Positions 5,131 to 6,155 of a stretch of DNA of 6,155 bases are shown one piece after another. The stretch is from Streptosporangiaceae bacterium (GTDB lineage: Bacteria; Actinomycetota; Actinomycetes; Streptosporangiales; Streptosporangiaceae): the NCBI GenBank assembly GCA_030045295.1, contig JASIGD010000335.1, positions 1 through 6,155 on the forward strand. The letters are read 5' to 3'. The position numbers and the translations under genes were made by a program. The notes below the pieces were generated by a model. It was not told the origin of the DNA. It was given only the letters and a program-made list of their open reading frames with translations, and did no database searches. Position 1 is the first letter of the stretch. Each line of letters opens with the position of its first letter.

Positions 5131-5739
5131 ATGCGCAAGACCGGGCTGACACTGGCGGCGTTCGGAGTACTCGCCGTCTTCCTGTCGGCATGCGCCAGTA
5201 ACTCGTCATCGTCGGCAGGCTCCGCTTACGGCGGCAGCGCAGCGACCTCCACGGCGAGCCCGATGGCGTCCAGCAGTTCCGGGGCCATGGCGTCCCAGCC
5301 CAAGACCACGCTGCTGACGATCAGGAAGACAAAGATCGGATACGTGCTGGCGAACGCCCAAGGCTTCACGCTCTACTGGTACTCCAGGGACGTCAAGGGC
5401 GGCGGCAGCTCGGCCTGCACCGGCCAATGCCTCGGCGCGTGGCCCGCCCTTACCGGCAAACCTGCCGCTATGTCCGGGATCAAACTGAACGGGATCCTCG
5501 GAACGATAACCAGGCCCGGCGGCATCGTGCAGGCCACCTACAATGGCTATCCGCTGTATACCTACGCCGGTGACAATGGACCGGGCGATACCGCAGGCAA
5601 CGGCGTTGGCGGCGTGTGGCATGTGATCACCGGCGATGTGCTGACGTCCTCGGTGCCGAGCGGGACGGGCGGCTCGGGCGGGTCGGGAGGGTCAGGAGGG
5701 TCAGGCGGCTCCGGCGGCTCCGGCGGCTCCGGCTGGTAA
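5131..5739 (+). CDS. Secreted lipoprotein with two COG4315-type Yx(FWY)xxD repeats and a (GGS)7 tail
   Basis: This is a 202-residue protein. MRK is followed by a hydrophobic segment and the lipobox L18-S-A-C21, so it should be exported, lipidated at C21 and anchored outside the cell membrane. Residues 22-58 are a Ser/Ala/Gly linker. Two repeats of the 'secreted repeat of unknown function' (Lipoprotein_15 / COG4315) follow: one with Y82-W-Y-S-R-D87 and C96-TGQ-C100-LGAWP, the other with Y143-T-Y-A-G-D148 and G161-VWHVI. The family has no firmly assigned reaction; redox or cell-envelope roles are often suspected. The tail 180-202 is seven GGS units plus GW, which is not part of the family core and looks like a flexible linker. 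AAAGGAG (5117-5123) sits 7 bases before ATG. It is a single gene closed by a hairpin terminator 27 bases after its stop. Confidence 0.92.
   Translation: MRKTGLTLAAFGVLAVFLSACASNSSSSAGSAYGGSAATSTASPMASSSSGAMASQPKTTLLTIRKTKIGYVLANAQGFTLYWYSRDVKGGGSSACTGQCLGAWPALTGKPAAMSGIKLNGILGTITRPGGIVQATYNGYPLYTYAGDNGPGDTAGNGVGGVWHVITGDVLTSSVPSGTGGSGGSGGSGGSGGSGGSGGSGW
5668..5730 (+). repeat. In-gene 9-bp repeat encoding (Gly-Gly-Ser)7
   Basis: Seven 9-base units encode GGS; Ser codons vary (TCG, TCA, TCC), and the last units are identical GGCGGCTCC copies. Unit number could change by slippage without shifting the frame, altering tail length. Confidence 0.85.
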
Positions 5740-5765
5740 GCCGGGCGCGGCAGGGCAAAACACGA

Positions 5766-5809
5766 GCGCGAACTGGCCTGGCTCTGTCCGCGGCGAGGCC
5801 AGTTCGCGC
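5766..5809 (+). terminator. Strong hairpin terminator after the lipoprotein gene
   Basis: A perfect 14-bp stem, GCGCGAACTGGCCT (5766-5779) with AGGCCAGTTCGCGC (5796-5809), encloses a 16-base loop; outer CACG (5761-5764) and CGTG (5814-5817) can extend it past a small internal loop. It lacks a T-run, as is common in actinobacteria. It begins 27 bases after the TAA. Confidence 0.75.
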
Positions 5810-5841
5810 GTTGCGTGTCGTGGCCGGTCAATCCAGGCCTC

Positions 5842-5879
5842 CACGTGACGTTCTCCATTACACGTGACGCTCTCCATAA
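5842..5879. repeat. Tandem 19-bp repeat with CACGTG cores
   Basis: CACGTGACGTTCTCCATTA (5842-5860) is followed directly by CACGTGACGCTCTCCATAA (5861-5879), identical at 17 of 19 positions. Each unit starts with the palindrome CACGTG, so the cores lie 19 bases apart, about two helix turns. This could be a pair of operator sites, or the repeated end of an IS21-like element; no adjacent complete gene settles it. Confidence 0.6.
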
Positions 5880-6011
5880 CTGATGCTGCTGTCCCGTATG
5901 CAGGGAGTCCCACGTCAGGCGGGTCGGTGGGACGCGGGGCAGGATCAACGGCCCATGCCTTCTGTCCGCGGCCATGAGATACCGCAACTTGGCCATTGAC
6001 ACCGCCAGCGG
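5880..6011. other. Gap before the kinase fragment
   Basis: No gene was recognised. GTCCCAC (5907-5913) and GTGGGAC (5927-5933) form a 7-bp inverted repeat with a 13-base loop. On the minus strand the stretch 5960-6025 has an IS-end or coding look, but I can name no family. Confidence 0.25.
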
Positions 6012-6155
6012 GTGACGGTAACAGCCGTTCGGGCTGTGAGGCGCGGGCTCGGCCTGCCGATCGCGCGCGGCATCGTCGAGGCCCATTCTGGGCAGATCGG
6101 CGTGCGCAACGCCGGCCCCGGCTGCCAGTTCCTCATCACGCTGCCATTGGCCCGG
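6012..6155 (+). pseudogene. Histidine-kinase ATPase domain C-terminal fragment, cut by the right edge
   Basis: The frame contains RGLGLPIARGIVEAHSGQIG followed by V-R-N and G-x-FLITLPLA. This is the G2 box (GLGL) and final strands of a GHKL-type HATPase_c domain, the very end of a sensor histidine kinase. Everything that should precede it is missing: no H-box, N-box or G1 box is found in any frame upstream, and an in-frame TGA lies at 5997-5999. GTG 6012 is only the first possible start after that stop and has no Shine-Dalgarno. A kinase needs the N box to bind ATP, so this piece should be inactive. A response regulator partner is not visible. The frame is still open at 6155. Confidence 0.7.

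Noticed and set aside
5562..6086. Minus-strand frame with a PEPPEPP repeat
   Set aside because: It is the antisense of the GGS repeat plus the terminator and intergenic sequence.
1..6155. tRNA, rRNA, CRISPR array, riboswitch or replication origin
   Set aside because: I saw no clover-leaf, regularly spaced repeat array or other recognisable RNA element on either strand.

Overview
The DNA is very GC-rich, with mostly G/C third codon positions, GTG starts, an actinobacterial LuxR-type (LAL) regulator, a COG4315-type lipoprotein and IS4-type transposase sequence. Together these point to a high-GC actinomycete (Streptomyces, Streptosporangium or Frankia grade) chromosome. Family names are assigned by reading motifs; no database search was run.

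Left part (1-1400, all minus strand): the N-terminus of a large LAL-type ATPase regulator runs off the left edge. Upstream of it lies an intact two-gene unit, an IDI-like Nudix protein followed by a SnoaL/NTF2-like protein. Their stop and start codons overlap as ATGA and each has a good Shine-Dalgarno sequence. The Nudix protein aligns without gaps to E. coli isopentenyl-diphosphate isomerase over the core, but the catalytic Cys and the second catalytic Glu are replaced.

Middle part (1400-4630): this looks like a graveyard of truncated and rearranged genes. In order it holds: an AT-rich fragment resembling the start of a ubiquitin-conjugating (E2/UBC) fold; a directly abutting 3' piece of an IS4-like transposase; a frameshifted and truncated RibD/dihydrofolate-reductase-like gene meeting the tail of a truncated TetR gene; an intact 80-residue protein made of four YVGG-x2-GW repeats; a doubtful small minus-strand ORF; and an open frame that fuses a TetR C-terminal domain to the C-terminal half of a DHA2-type MFS exporter.

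Right part (4630-6155): about 500 bases with no convincing gene, then an intact secreted lipoprotein with two Yx(FWY)xxD repeats and a (GGS)7 tail. A strong terminator hairpin follows, then a tandem 19-bp repeat with CACGTG cores, and finally a piece of a histidine-kinase ATPase domain cut off by the right edge.

The only working functional units I can support are the Nudix/SnoaL pair (with the nearby LAL regulator), the YVGG repeat protein and the lipoprotein. I do not see a complete new multi-gene system. The best leads are the altered-active-site IDI homologue, the YVGG repeat protein and the E2-like fragment.
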